Source: DATBHW01 sp035307385 (GTDB lineage Bacteria; Chloroflexota; Ktedonobacteria; Ktedonobacterales; DATBGS01). Taken from it: 64,000 bases of DNA. The position numbers were made by a program, and so were the translations under genes. The notes below the pieces were generated by a model. It was given only the letters and a program-made list of their open reading frames with translations, was not told the DNA's origin and ran no database searches. Numbering within the stretch: the first letter of the stretch is position 1; the number at the start of each line of letters is the position of its first letter. Positions 50,569 to 58,505 of the stretch are shown one piece after another. The stretch covers positions 62,001-126,000 of the forward strand of contig DATGID010000079.1 in NCBI GenBank assembly GCA_035307385.1, written 5' to 3'.

Positions 50569-51402
50569 ATGATGTTACCTGCTGGAGTCGTGCGCAACGC
50601 CCGCGCCTCCTACGCCTTCTTTGAACGCAACATGAACCTGACCAAACGCTACTGGGCCTGGGAAGCCGTTTGGTTGGTCTATAACATTGTCAATGCGGTC
50701 AGCGTGGTCTTTATCGGCGCGAGCGCGCCGGTCATCACGGGGAAACCGATTGATACCAACTATTTCATCCTCTATCTGATGATCGGGACGGTGGTCTGGA
50801 GTTATCTGAGCGTGGCCTTCGACCAGGTGACGGAAACGATCACTATTGAGCGCTGGGAGGGAACCATTGAGTATACCTTCATGGCACCCATTGCTCGCCT
50901 GACCCAGCTTCTGGGCAGTTGCCTTTTTGCCGTTGTACATGGCTTCTTCTTCGTGGCCGTGCAACTGGTGGTCATCAGCCTCTTCTTCCACCTCGACTTG
51001 AGCCACGCCAACATCCTCACCAGCGCGGGCATGATGCTGATTGGCAGCGTCTCCTTCATCGGCTTCGGCATTATGGCCGCGATTCTGCCACTGCTCTATA
51101 CCGAGCGCGGCGCGCAGATGGCCTATATCATCCGGGCGCTGATTCTGCTGGTGTCGGGTGTCTACTATCCTGTCTCGGTGCTGCCGAGTTGGATGCAACC
51201 AATTGCGAGTATTTCGCCCGCTACCTATGTGCTGGATGGCATGCGCGCCGGCCTGCTGAATAATCAACCGCTGACGGCGCTGTGGGGCGACATCTGGCCG
51301 CTGCTGGTGGCCGGAGTCGTTAGCATCCCGGTGGGCATCTGGATTTTCCGCCGCGCCGAGCGCTATGCCAAGCGTACCGGCAAACTGAAGCGCAACGGCT
51401 AG
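50569..51402 (+). CDS. ABC-2 type permease 1
   Basis: 277 residues with six membrane helices, ABC-2 fold. The last helices include YYPVSVLPSWMQPIASISPA and TYVLDGMRAGLL, the ABC-2 signature. It starts with tandem ATG codons (50,569 and 50,572) about 11 nt after GGAGGA. It pairs most likely with ATPase 1 or ATPase 2. The C-terminus is basic and cytoplasmic. Confidence 0.9.
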   Translation: MMLPAGVVRNARASYAFFERNMNLTKRYWAWEAVWLVYNIVNAVSVVFIGASAPVITGKPIDTNYFILYLMIGTVVWSYLSVAFDQVTETITIERWEGTIEYTFMAPIARLTQLLGSCLFAVVHGFFFVAVQLVVISLFFHLDLSHANILTSAGMMLIGSVSFIGFGIMAAILPLLYTERGAQMAYIIRALILLVSGVYYPVSVLPSWMQPIASISPATYVLDGMRAGLLNNQPLTALWGDIWPLLVAGVVSIPVGIWIFRRAERYAKRTGKLKRNG

Positions 51403-51545
51403 CCAGCCGTTCACGGCATTGCAGGCGTCGGGGTGGGATATGCCGCCAGCATGTTCCGCCCTGGCGATTCTTAACGAATTGATTGCTCGATTGGCCGCTC
51501 CTATCACTGCTGATAGGACATTCTTGCTGGAGGTGTAAGCAGCGC

Positions 51546-52664
51546 ATGCCGCATACCACAGATGCCCTGATGCACGGCTCTGACCAGGCTGAACAGCAGC
51601 CTGCCTTCGTTTCTGGTGTACAGGCAACCCAGACACCCGATGCCCGCCCGCTGGCGATCAAGACCGAGAACGTGAGCCGTGCATATAAACTGCGCAGGCA
51701 GAAGGATAGCAGGGGAGAGAAGCAAAAAACGCTCGTCGCTCTTAGCGGCGTCAATCTGGAGGTCTATCAGGGCGAGTTGTTCGGCCTGCTGGGGCCGAAC
51801 GGCGCAGGCAAGACGACGCTCATCAAGATTCTGACCACCCTGCTGGCCCCCAGCGGCGGGACGTGCTATGTCGATGGCCTGGATGTTGTCAGGCAGGCCC
51901 AGGAGGTGCGGCGGCGCATCAGCATGGTCAGCGGCGGCGAAAGCAGCGGCTATGGCATCCTGACGGTGCGTGAAAACCTGTGGATGTTCAGCCAGTTCTA
52001 TGGCGTCAGTTGGAAAGATGCGAACGAGCGCATTGCCCAGATGCTCAAGGTGGTGGAGCTTGAGAGCCACACCAACGCGCGCATCAGCGGCCTGAGCACC
52101 GGCCAGCGCCAGCGCATGAACTTCTGTCGTGGCTTCATCACCGACCCCAGGGTCGTGTTCCTCGATGAACCCACGCTTGGCCTGGACATCAACGCCGCGC
52201 GCATCGTGCGCCACTTCACCCGCGAATGGATGCAGCAGAACCCTGGACGCACGGTCTTGCTCACTACGCACTATATGGCTGAGGCCGACGAACTCTGTGA
52301 TCGCATCGCAATCATCGATCATGGGACGGTGCTCGCCTGCGATACCCCTGCTAATCTGAAACACCTGCTCCAGAAACAGCCCGTTTTTGAGGTCAACGCC
52401 TCAGGTATTACCGAGCGCAGCATCGAGGCATTGGGCCACGCGCCTGGCGTGGTGCGCGTGATTGGCGAACCAGAGGAGGGTGGCAGCGCGTACAAGCTCA
52501 AGTTCATTCTTGAGGCTGAGGCGGCCATTGGCTCGGTGGTCAATGCGCTGACCGAGCAGCATGGCAACATCATCAGCCTTCAAAAGAATGAGCCAACGCT
52601 GGAAGATGTGTTTGTGGCGCTGGTGGGGCGCAGCCTGACAGCGGAAGATCAGGATGAGGGCTAG
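51546..52664 (+). CDS. ABC transporter ATP-binding protein 2
   Basis: 372 residues. Walker A GPNGAGKTT, signature LSTGQRQRMNFCRGF, Walker B VVFLDEPTLGLD, H-loop TTHYMAEAD, then a DUF4162-like C-terminal domain that closes with QKNEPTLEDVFVALVGR. This is the DrrA/NatA type. The start is the ATG at 51,546; GGAGGTG is 10 nt upstream. It is followed by two permeases, the usual 1+2 arrangement for a heterodimeric ABC-2 exporter. Confidence 0.92.
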   Translation: MPHTTDALMHGSDQAEQQPAFVSGVQATQTPDARPLAIKTENVSRAYKLRRQKDSRGEKQKTLVALSGVNLEVYQGELFGLLGPNGAGKTTLIKILTTLLAPSGGTCYVDGLDVVRQAQEVRRRISMVSGGESSGYGILTVRENLWMFSQFYGVSWKDANERIAQMLKVVELESHTNARISGLSTGQRQRMNFCRGFITDPRVVFLDEPTLGLDINAARIVRHFTREWMQQNPGRTVLLTTHYMAEADELCDRIAIIDHGTVLACDTPANLKHLLQKQPVFEVNASGITERSIEALGHAPGVVRVIGEPEEGGSAYKLKFILEAEAAIGSVVNALTEQHGNIISLQKNEPTLEDVFVALVGRSLTAEDQDEG

Positions 52665-52712
52665 CTGCTCTGCCCAACAACGAGAAAACGGGACCATGAA
52701 AGGAGCCATGCT

Positions 52713-53546
52713 ATGGGGAAAAGCACAGGGGTGGTGCTCTTCCTGCGCACGATGTATGCGCGCGCCTATCCGCGCGTGTTGGGCATGAACCGCGAGCCAA
52801 GCTGGGTATTCTTTGAAGTGGTGGTGCCACTTATCAATACGTCGGCCTTTGTCTTTCTGTACAAAGCGCTCAATGCGCCGCCAGCGTTTGTCGGCTTTGT
52901 GGTGCTGGGCGGCGCGATGGCGGCCTACTGGCTGAATGTGCTCTGGATGATGGCAACCCAGCTTTACTGGGATAAGCAAGAGGGCAATCTGGAACTCTAC
53001 GTGCTGTCGCCAACGTCGCTGATGGCGATTCTGCTGGGCATGGCTGTCGGCGGCCTGTACGCGACCACACTGCGCGCCGCGACGATTGCCATCGTTGGCA
53101 CGCTGATCTTTGGCGTGACCTTTAACGGCAGCCAGTGGGGCTTTGCCCTGCTGGTCTTTCTGGTGACGATGGTAGCGCTTTATGGGCTGGGGATGATTCT
53201 TAGTTCGCTCTTCTTGATGTGGGGGCGCGAAGGCTGGCAGATTGCGCTCTCGCTGACCGAGCCGGTCCAGTTTCTGTCAGGGATGAATTTCCCGCTCAGC
53301 GGCTTGTTTAACAGCATCCCTGGCGTGCTGACCATCTTTTCGGCTGTCATCCCGGTGAGTTTTGGGCTGGACGCACTGCGGCAACTGCTTTTTCCCGGCC
53401 AGATCATCGGTGTCTTGCCACCGGGCGTCGAGCTTGCTATTCTGGGTGGCATGGGCGCGGTCTTTCTTGTAGCCGCCTATGTGATGCTCAGGCATATGGA
53501 ACGGCTGGCGAAAGTTGAGGCGCGTCTGAGCCTGCGCTGGCAGTAA
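52713..53546 (+). CDS. ABC-2 type permease 2
   Basis: 277 residues, six membrane helices. The segment EPVQFLSGMNFPLSGLFNSI lies in the typical ABC-2 position before the last helices. AAGGAG is 8 nt before the ATG. Twelve nt separate it from permease 3; the two may form one heterodimer driven by ATPase 2. Confidence 0.88.
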   Translation: MGKSTGVVLFLRTMYARAYPRVLGMNREPSWVFFEVVVPLINTSAFVFLYKALNAPPAFVGFVVLGGAMAAYWLNVLWMMATQLYWDKQEGNLELYVLSPTSLMAILLGMAVGGLYATTLRAATIAIVGTLIFGVTFNGSQWGFALLVFLVTMVALYGLGMILSSLFLMWGREGWQIALSLTEPVQFLSGMNFPLSGLFNSIPGVLTIFSAVIPVSFGLDALRQLLFPGQIIGVLPPGVELAILGGMGAVFLVAAYVMLRHMERLAKVEARLSLRWQ

Positions 53547-53558
53547 AGGAGCAAAAAC

Positions 53559-54497
53559 ATGCTTGAGGCTGTGCGTCGGCCTGCACGCGGCGTCTCGCTG
53601 CGCGAGAGTGTGCGCGAAAGCGCGCGCACCTTTCGCGTTGCCGTCTGGCTGGGCTGGCAGATCGAAAGCAGTTGGGCTGACCCGTTCGTCTTCTTCAGCT
53701 TCACCATCTTGCGCCCGCTGGCAACGGCGTTGATGTTGCTGGTGATGTATCAGATCGTCGCGCAGGGTCAGAGTGGCGGCTTCTTCTCGTATCTCTATCT
53801 CAGCAACGCCTTCTTTGTGCTGGTGATTCAGGCGATGGCCGGGGTGGTCTGGACGATCTTTGATGATCGGGAGAATTATCGGATGCTGAAATACATCTAT
53901 ACGTCTCCCGCGCGCAAGTTCCCCTATCTGATTGGCCGCGCGATGGGCAAAGTTGCGATTGCGATGCTGACCATCCTGGTGTTGTTGACGGTGGGGATCG
54001 TCTTCCTGGGTCTGCATCTCAACGCGGCTCAGATCGAGTGGGGCTGGCTGATTGTCTATTTCTTGCTGGGAATGGTGGTGCTCATCAGCCTGGGAATCAT
54101 TCTGGCTGGCGTTGGGCTGGTGGTTGCCCGGCATGGTGGATCGATTGGCGAGGTGGTTGCGGGAATGCTGCTGCTGTTCAGCGGCGCGTATTTCCCTCCA
54201 GATATTCTGCCGCCTGTGCTGAAGCAGGTGACGCTGGCGCTGCCTATTACCTACTGGCTGGAAGCCATGCGCCGCACCCTGAACGGGGGAATCATCACTG
54301 CCACCTATCCTGATGGGCACGGCGCTTTCATCACTGGCCCCGTCAGCCCACTGCTGGCGCAGTTCGATAACTGGCAACTGCTGCTCATCCTATTGCTAAG
54401 TGCGGTGGGAAGCGCGGTGGCGTCGTTTTTCTTCTATCGCTGGATTGAATTCCAGGCGAAGGAACGCGGCATGATCGATCGGCTGACCGGTTATTGA
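53559..54497 (+). CDS. ABC-2 type permease 3
   Basis: 312 residues, six membrane helices after a 50-residue basic N-terminus. The ABC-2 box reads LLLFSGAYFPPDILPPVLKQ, then LPITYWLEAMRRTL. AAAGGAG precedes the ATG. It is the last gene of the cluster and ends just before an exceptionally long terminator. Confidence 0.9.
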   Translation: MLEAVRRPARGVSLRESVRESARTFRVAVWLGWQIESSWADPFVFFSFTILRPLATALMLLVMYQIVAQGQSGGFFSYLYLSNAFFVLVIQAMAGVVWTIFDDRENYRMLKYIYTSPARKFPYLIGRAMGKVAIAMLTILVLLTVGIVFLGLHLNAAQIEWGWLIVYFLLGMVVLISLGIILAGVGLVVARHGGSIGEVVAGMLLLFSGAYFPPDILPPVLKQVTLALPITYWLEAMRRTLNGGIITATYPDGHGAFITGPVSPLLAQFDNWQLLLILLLSAVGSAVASFFFYRWIEFQAKERGMIDRLTGY

Positions 54498-54499
54498 GT

Positions 54500-54556
54500 G
54501 AGCACAACACCACTCCCCGTTGGATAAGAAGTCCAACGGGGAGTGGTGTTGTGCTC
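54500..54556. terminator. 25-bp perfect hairpin ending the ABC cluster
   Basis: Arms 54,500-54,524 and 54,532-54,556, loop TAAGAAG. Its start is 3 nt after the permease 3 stop. It lies between the convergent permease 3 and SCP2 genes and can serve both. Confidence 0.9.
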
Positions 54557-54573
54557 TTGCTCGCGCTGGCGCG

Positions 54574-54906
54574 TTATTGGGGCGCAGGGAAGAAGGAGTT
54601 GACGCGCATAGCCAGACCCTGGTCGCCTTCCACCTTGAGCTTGCCCGTCATGAAGGCGTTGATGGCGTTCAGCTTGCCCGAAGCGATTGCCAGCCAGTCG
54701 GCAGTGGCAAGCTTGAAGCGCGTCGTGGGGGCGTCAACGCCGCCGTCGATCAGTTCGCACGTGTCGTTGGCAATTTTCAACGCCCAGGTGCCGCCGCCCT
54801 CGCCGGAAAGCTCCCACTGGAGGGTGGCATTCACGCCTTTGGCTTGCGCGGCGTTGAAGTGTTCCTGCATGTACGTAAAGGTATCTGCGGCTGATACTTG
54901 GTCCAT
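54574..54906 (-). CDS. SCP2 sterol-binding domain protein
   Basis: 110 residues, a single SCP2 domain: FNAAQAKGVNATLQWELSGE early, and DAPTTRFKLATADWLAIASG with KLKVEGDQGLAMRV at the end. SCP2 domains hold lipids or fatty acyl chains in a hydrophobic tunnel. It lies next to an acyl-CoA dehydrogenase in the same direction, which fits a lipid role. AAGGAG precedes the ATG. Confidence 0.9.
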   Translation of the reverse strand: MDQVSAADTFTYMQEHFNAAQAKGVNATLQWELSGEGGGTWALKIANDTCELIDGGVDAPTTRFKLATADWLAIASGKLNAINAFMTGKLKVEGDQGLAMRVNSFFPAPQ

Positions 54907-55007
54907 CGATCTTTGCTCCTTCTGTCCTCTGTATTGGTCCTATGGTTTAAAGGCTCAGGCTTTATCGCCGATGCCTGGGGCCACATAGTGAAACGTTGTG
55001 TCCTGTG

Positions 55008-56147
55008 TTATTTGAGCAATTCGCGGGCGATCACCACGCGCTGAATCTGATTGGTGCCCTCGTAAATCTGGGTGATCTTGGCATCGCGCATCATGCGCTC
55101 GACTGGGTAATCTTTGATGTAGCCGTAGCCGCCCAGAAGCTGGACGGCATCCGTCGTCACTTCCATGGCGGCATCGGAGGCAAAAAGCTTTGCCATCGCT
55201 GAATAGCGGCTCACATCGCTTTCGCCGCGATCAATGCGCTCGGCCACATCATAGACGAGTAGACGCGCCGCCTGCACCTTGGTTGCCATATCGGCCAGCA
55301 TGAATTGAAGGCCCTGATTTTCGGCGAGTGTATGGCCGAACTGCACGCGCTCTTTGGTATAGTGGACGGCGAAATCGATCGCGCCCTGCGCCACGCCAAC
55401 GGCCTGCGCGCCGATGCCTGGTCGGGTGCGATCTAAGGTCATCAGCGCAATTTTGAAGCCATCTCCTTCGTGGCCCAACAGGTTTTCGGCGGGCACCTCG
55501 CAGTCCTCGAAGAGCAGTTCGCCTGTCTGCGAGCCGCGAATGCCCATCTTCTCTTCAATCTTGCCGATGCTGAAACCGGGATAGTCCTTTTCCACAATAA
55601 AGGCGCTGATGCCGCGCGTGCCCTGTGCGGGATCAGTGACGGCAAAGACGACGTTGACCTGTGCCAGCCCGGCGTTGGTGATAAAGCGCTTGGAGCCATT
55701 GAGGATGTATTTGTCGCCTTTTTTCACCGCAGTTGTGCGCATGCCCGCGGCGTCGGAGCCGGACCCAGGCTCGGTGAGACCATAGGCCGCCAGCCATTCG
55801 CCGCTGGCGCAGCGCGGGAAGTAGCGGCGCTTCTGGTCATCGGTGCCGACCAGGGCGATGGGCAGCGTGCCAAGCTGCTGGACAGCCAGAATCAGCGAGG
55901 TGGTAACACAATATTTCGCCAGTTCCTCGATGACCATCACAATCGAGAGCTTGCTGGAGCCGATGCCCCCATATTCTTCGGGGAAGGGCATGCCCAGGAT
56001 GCCTTGCTCGGCCAGCAGGTCTTTGATGTCCCAGGGGAACTGGCCGCTGGCGTCGATGTCGGCGGCGCGCGGCGCGACTTTTTCGCGGGCCAGTTCGCGC
56101 ACCACATCCAGCATCATTTTTTCTTCGTCAACAAGCTGCACTGCCAT
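55008..56147 (-). CDS. acyl-CoA dehydrogenase
   Basis: 379 residues, the normal length. The FAD-binding signature YGLTEPGSGSDAAGMRTTA and the second signature QLLGGYGYIKDYPVERMMRD with ITQIYEGTNQIQRVVIA are typical; the catalytic base glutamate is in IYEGTNQ. It catalyses the first oxidation of fatty-acyl-CoA and passes electrons to ETF. AAAGGAG precedes the ATG at 56,147; the frame upstream to 56,306 lacks a site and is not family-like. It transcribes away from nusA, with which it shares the 339-bp divergent region. Confidence 0.95.
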   Translation of the reverse strand: MAVQLVDEEKMMLDVVRELAREKVAPRAADIDASGQFPWDIKDLLAEQGILGMPFPEEYGGIGSSKLSIVMVIEELAKYCVTTSLILAVQQLGTLPIALVGTDDQKRRYFPRCASGEWLAAYGLTEPGSGSDAAGMRTTAVKKGDKYILNGSKRFITNAGLAQVNVVFAVTDPAQGTRGISAFIVEKDYPGFSIGKIEEKMGIRGSQTGELLFEDCEVPAENLLGHEGDGFKIALMTLDRTRPGIGAQAVGVAQGAIDFAVHYTKERVQFGHTLAENQGLQFMLADMATKVQAARLLVYDVAERIDRGESDVSRYSAMAKLFASDAAMEVTTDAVQLLGGYGYIKDYPVERMMRDAKITQIYEGTNQIQRVVIARELLK

Positions 56148-56329
56148 CGTGTGCTCTCCTTTGAGACTGGGGCCGGGGCTATGGGCATCAAGCAAACACA
56201 CCTGTACAGGCGACATAGCTCTTACAGGGCATCTAGCCCTATAAGAGTATAAAGGGTCGAAGTATGCGGCGTCAACCGCAACGCGGTGGGAAACGTTCAG
56301 GCGCATCTGCCAAGAGGGCTGTGTAACGG

Positions 56330-56358
56330 TTGCGGAGAGCGCCTGAACGTGATATAAT
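56330..56358 (+). promoter_or_regulatory. promoter of the nusA-infB operon
   Basis: TTGCGG (56,330-56,335), 17-nt spacer, perfect TATAAT (56,353-56,358) with an extended TGA. Confidence 0.75.
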
Positions 56359-56385
56359 ACGTCAGAAAACGAAGGGATGTATGTA

Positions 56386-56412
56386 AGAAAAGTGGGTGCC
56401 CCCCACTTTTCT
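56386..56412 (+). promoter_or_regulatory. leader hairpin upstream of nusA
   Basis: AGAAAAGTGGG (56,386-56,396) pairs with CCCACTTTTCT (56,402-56,412), loop TGCCC. It falls in the first 50 nt of the transcript; a site for feedback control by NusA itself is plausible. Confidence 0.5.
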
Positions 56413-56486
56413 GCTTGGATAGACCATTTTTGGTGTGGCAGGGCCGAGGAGTTCTTCCGGCAGACTGCCGGTGGGAGGGTGGCAGC

Positions 56487-57641
56487 ATGAGAAGTGAATT
56501 TCAGGCTGCGATCTCGCAGCTAACTTCAGAGAAGAAGCTCCCGCAGGATGTGGTGATGGAGACCGTTGCCAAAGCCCTGCTGGCGGCTTACCAGAAGAGT
56601 ACGGGGCGTGGGAATAACGTCCGTATCGAAGTAGACAAGCGGGGAGACATCCGCATCTGGGCGGCAAAGCATGTCGTCGCGGTGGTTGGCGATGCCAACG
56701 AAGAGATTTCGTTGGGCGAAGCGCAGCAGTTGAATCCGAAAGCCGCGCTGGGTGAGATGATTGAGGTCGAATCACCAGCCATCTTCAACCGCATTCCTGC
56801 GCAGACGGCCAAGCAGGTGATCTTGCAGCGTATCCGCGAGGCCGAGCAGGAATACCTGTACGAAAGCCTGAAAGATAAGCTGGATGATCTGGTGTTGGGC
56901 ATCATCGTGCGTCGCAGCGACAAAGATAAAGATGCCTGGGTGCTTGATTTGAATGGGGCCGAGGCGCTGCTGGAAGCGCGCGAGCAGGTGCCAGGAGAAA
57001 AGTACCGCATTGGTCAGCGCCTGCGTGTCTACGTGTATGATATTCGTAAGAGCCAGGGACGTGGCCTGCAAGTGATGGTCTCGCGTACCCACCGCAACGT
57101 GGTCAAGCGGCTATTTGAGCTGGAAGTGCCAGAGATTTTTGATGGCTACGTCGAGATCAAGGGCATTGCCCGCGAGCCAGGCAGTCGCTCGAAGGTGGCC
57201 GTCTGGGCGCGCCAGGAAGGGCTTGACCCGATTGGCTCGTGTGTGGGCGTGCGCGGCACACGCATTAATAATATCGTCAACGAACTCAACGGCGAAAAGA
57301 TCGATATCATCCTGTGGGACGCTGATCCAGCGACGTATGTCGCCAACGCGCTCAGCCCGGTGAAGCCGCAGCAGGTTGATCTGCGCGAGTCGGACCATAC
57401 TGCCCTGGTGACGGTGGCCGAAAAGCAGCTTTCGCTCGCCATCGGTAAGGATGGGCAGAACGCCCGTCTGGCGGCCCGTCTGACGGGCTGGCGTGTCGAT
57501 GTCCTCAAGCCCGGCGACCAGGCGCGCGAGGAAGACATTGCGAAAGCTGGCGCGGAGAAAGAAGGGCTGGAAGAACAGGCGTCGCGCAACGTGCAGGTGG
57601 GTGGCCTTGATCTTTCTGGCCTTGATCTGGACGCTTTTTAG
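56487..57641 (+). CDS. nusA: transcription termination/antitermination protein NusA
   Basis: 384 residues: the N-terminal RNA-polymerase-binding domain (1-130), S1 domain (about 135-200, DKLDDLVLGIIVRR), then two KH domains (RSKVAVWARQEGLDPIGSCV and LVTVAEKQLSLAIGKDGQNA). The C-terminal acidic repeats of E. coli NusA are missing, as in most bacteria outside proteobacteria. It binds polymerase and RNA to set pausing and termination. GGGAGGG precedes the ATG. rimP, which often lies directly upstream, is absent. Confidence 0.95.
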   Translation: MRSEFQAAISQLTSEKKLPQDVVMETVAKALLAAYQKSTGRGNNVRIEVDKRGDIRIWAAKHVVAVVGDANEEISLGEAQQLNPKAALGEMIEVESPAIFNRIPAQTAKQVILQRIREAEQEYLYESLKDKLDDLVLGIIVRRSDKDKDAWVLDLNGAEALLEAREQVPGEKYRIGQRLRVYVYDIRKSQGRGLQVMVSRTHRNVVKRLFELEVPEIFDGYVEIKGIAREPGSRSKVAVWARQEGLDPIGSCVGVRGTRINNIVNELNGEKIDIILWDADPATYVANALSPVKPQQVDLRESDHTALVTVAEKQLSLAIGKDGQNARLAARLTGWRVDVLKPGDQAREEDIAKAGAEKEGLEEQASRNVQVGGLDLSGLDLDAF

Positions 57642-57724
57642 CGCCTGACCTGTTCAACGCCGTTGAACCCAAACAGGGAAGTATCATCATACGTCTGCTC
57701 TTGATAAAGAAGGGAGGCAGTGAG

Positions 57725-58096
57725 GTGGCTGGAAACGCTGCTCAGGCCGCGCAGGGGAAGCGCGCGAATGCTCCTAAGCGCCCCAAGCATGTGCCCCAGC
57801 GCACGTGCATCGCCTGCCATCAGGTGAAGCCGAAGCGGGAATTGCTGCGCATTGTGCGCACCCCGCAGGGCCATGTTGAAATGGACCCGACAGGCAAAAA
57901 GTCAGGTCGGGGAGCTTATCTCTGCGCGACGCGCTTGTGCTGGACGACGGCGCTGAAGAAAAAGCGTCTGGAGCAAGAACTCGAAACGACGATCTCTGAG
58001 GAAGATCGCGCCGCGCTGGAAGCCTATATCACCACCTTGCCATCAGCCGAGGCAGCGCCTCGCGCCGTGGCAGCATCGTCCGAGCGAGCGCCATAG
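57725..58096 (+). CDS. ylxR: YlxR family RNA-binding protein (DUF448)
   Basis: 123 residues from a GTG at 57,725. The family motif reads RTCIACHQVKPKRELLRIVR, with DPTGKKSGRGAYLCATRLCW following. YlxR sits between nusA and infB in many genomes and binds RNA; in some species it has a regulatory role. The start is set by GGGAGG 9 nt upstream; a TTG at 57,701 is the alternative. The C-terminal 40 residues are acidic and Ala-rich. Confidence 0.9.
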   Translation: MAGNAAQAAQGKRANAPKRPKHVPQRTCIACHQVKPKRELLRIVRTPQGHVEMDPTGKKSGRGAYLCATRLCWTTALKKKRLEQELETTISEEDRAALEAYITTLPSAEAAPRAVAASSERAP

Positions 58097-58505
58097 CGCG
58101 CAGTGCCTGTGGTGGCGCGGCCTGGCGTATGCAAGGTGTTTCACCTGGAGCGCCAGAAGCGTCGTCACTCGTCTGTATGTGCCTGTTTCAGTACCGTATC
58201 CATGTCAATGTATCGTGAGTGTGTCCACGTTGGACCGTCTAAACAATCCCGCAGAGAGGTTGACAGCCCGCGCGGGGAGGCAGTTATGGCAAGCCGATGT
58301 TTGCGATGTGAATAGCATGTTAAACAAGCTGCGCGAATCGACCAGAGCCGCATAACTGCATCCCTTCGGGGCTGGCCTCTCTTTGTGGAGAGCGCCAGCC
58401 CTATTATTTTTTGGCCGATCCTTTTTCAGCGCTATTATTTTCAAAGATCGATAGCTGTACCTGTAGCCTGGGCTGAGGTTGACACAGCATCGAAGGAGGT
58501 AAGAC
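58097..58505. other. leader/intergenic region before infB
   Basis: 409 bases between ylxR and infB. They hold an intrinsic terminator (58,369-58,412) and a possible second promoter (TTGGCC, 16 nt, TATTAT near 58,411-58,438). No gene is supported. Confidence 0.5.
58369..58412 (+). terminator. terminator or attenuator upstream of infB
   Basis: GGGCTGGC (58,369-58,376) with GCCAGCCC (58,394-58,401), inner CTCTC/GAGAG, loop TTTGTG, then TATTATTTTTT. It lies inside the nusA-infB operon, 93 nt before infB. Confidence 0.85.

Larger units (their letters stand above)
56148..56486. other. divergent region and nusA leader
   Basis: 339 bases. They hold the nusA promoter (56,330-56,358), an 11-bp leader hairpin (56,386-56,412) and the ribosome site of nusA. 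No gene is seen, and in particular no rimP. Confidence 0.6.

Noticed and set aside
50575..51636. 353-codon minus-strand open frame
   Set aside because: Antisense to permease 1, same composition artefact.
53277..54377. 366-codon minus-strand open frame rich in Gln and His
   Set aside because: Antisense to ABC-2 permeases; the Gln/His bias is the mirror of Leu/Val-rich membrane codons.
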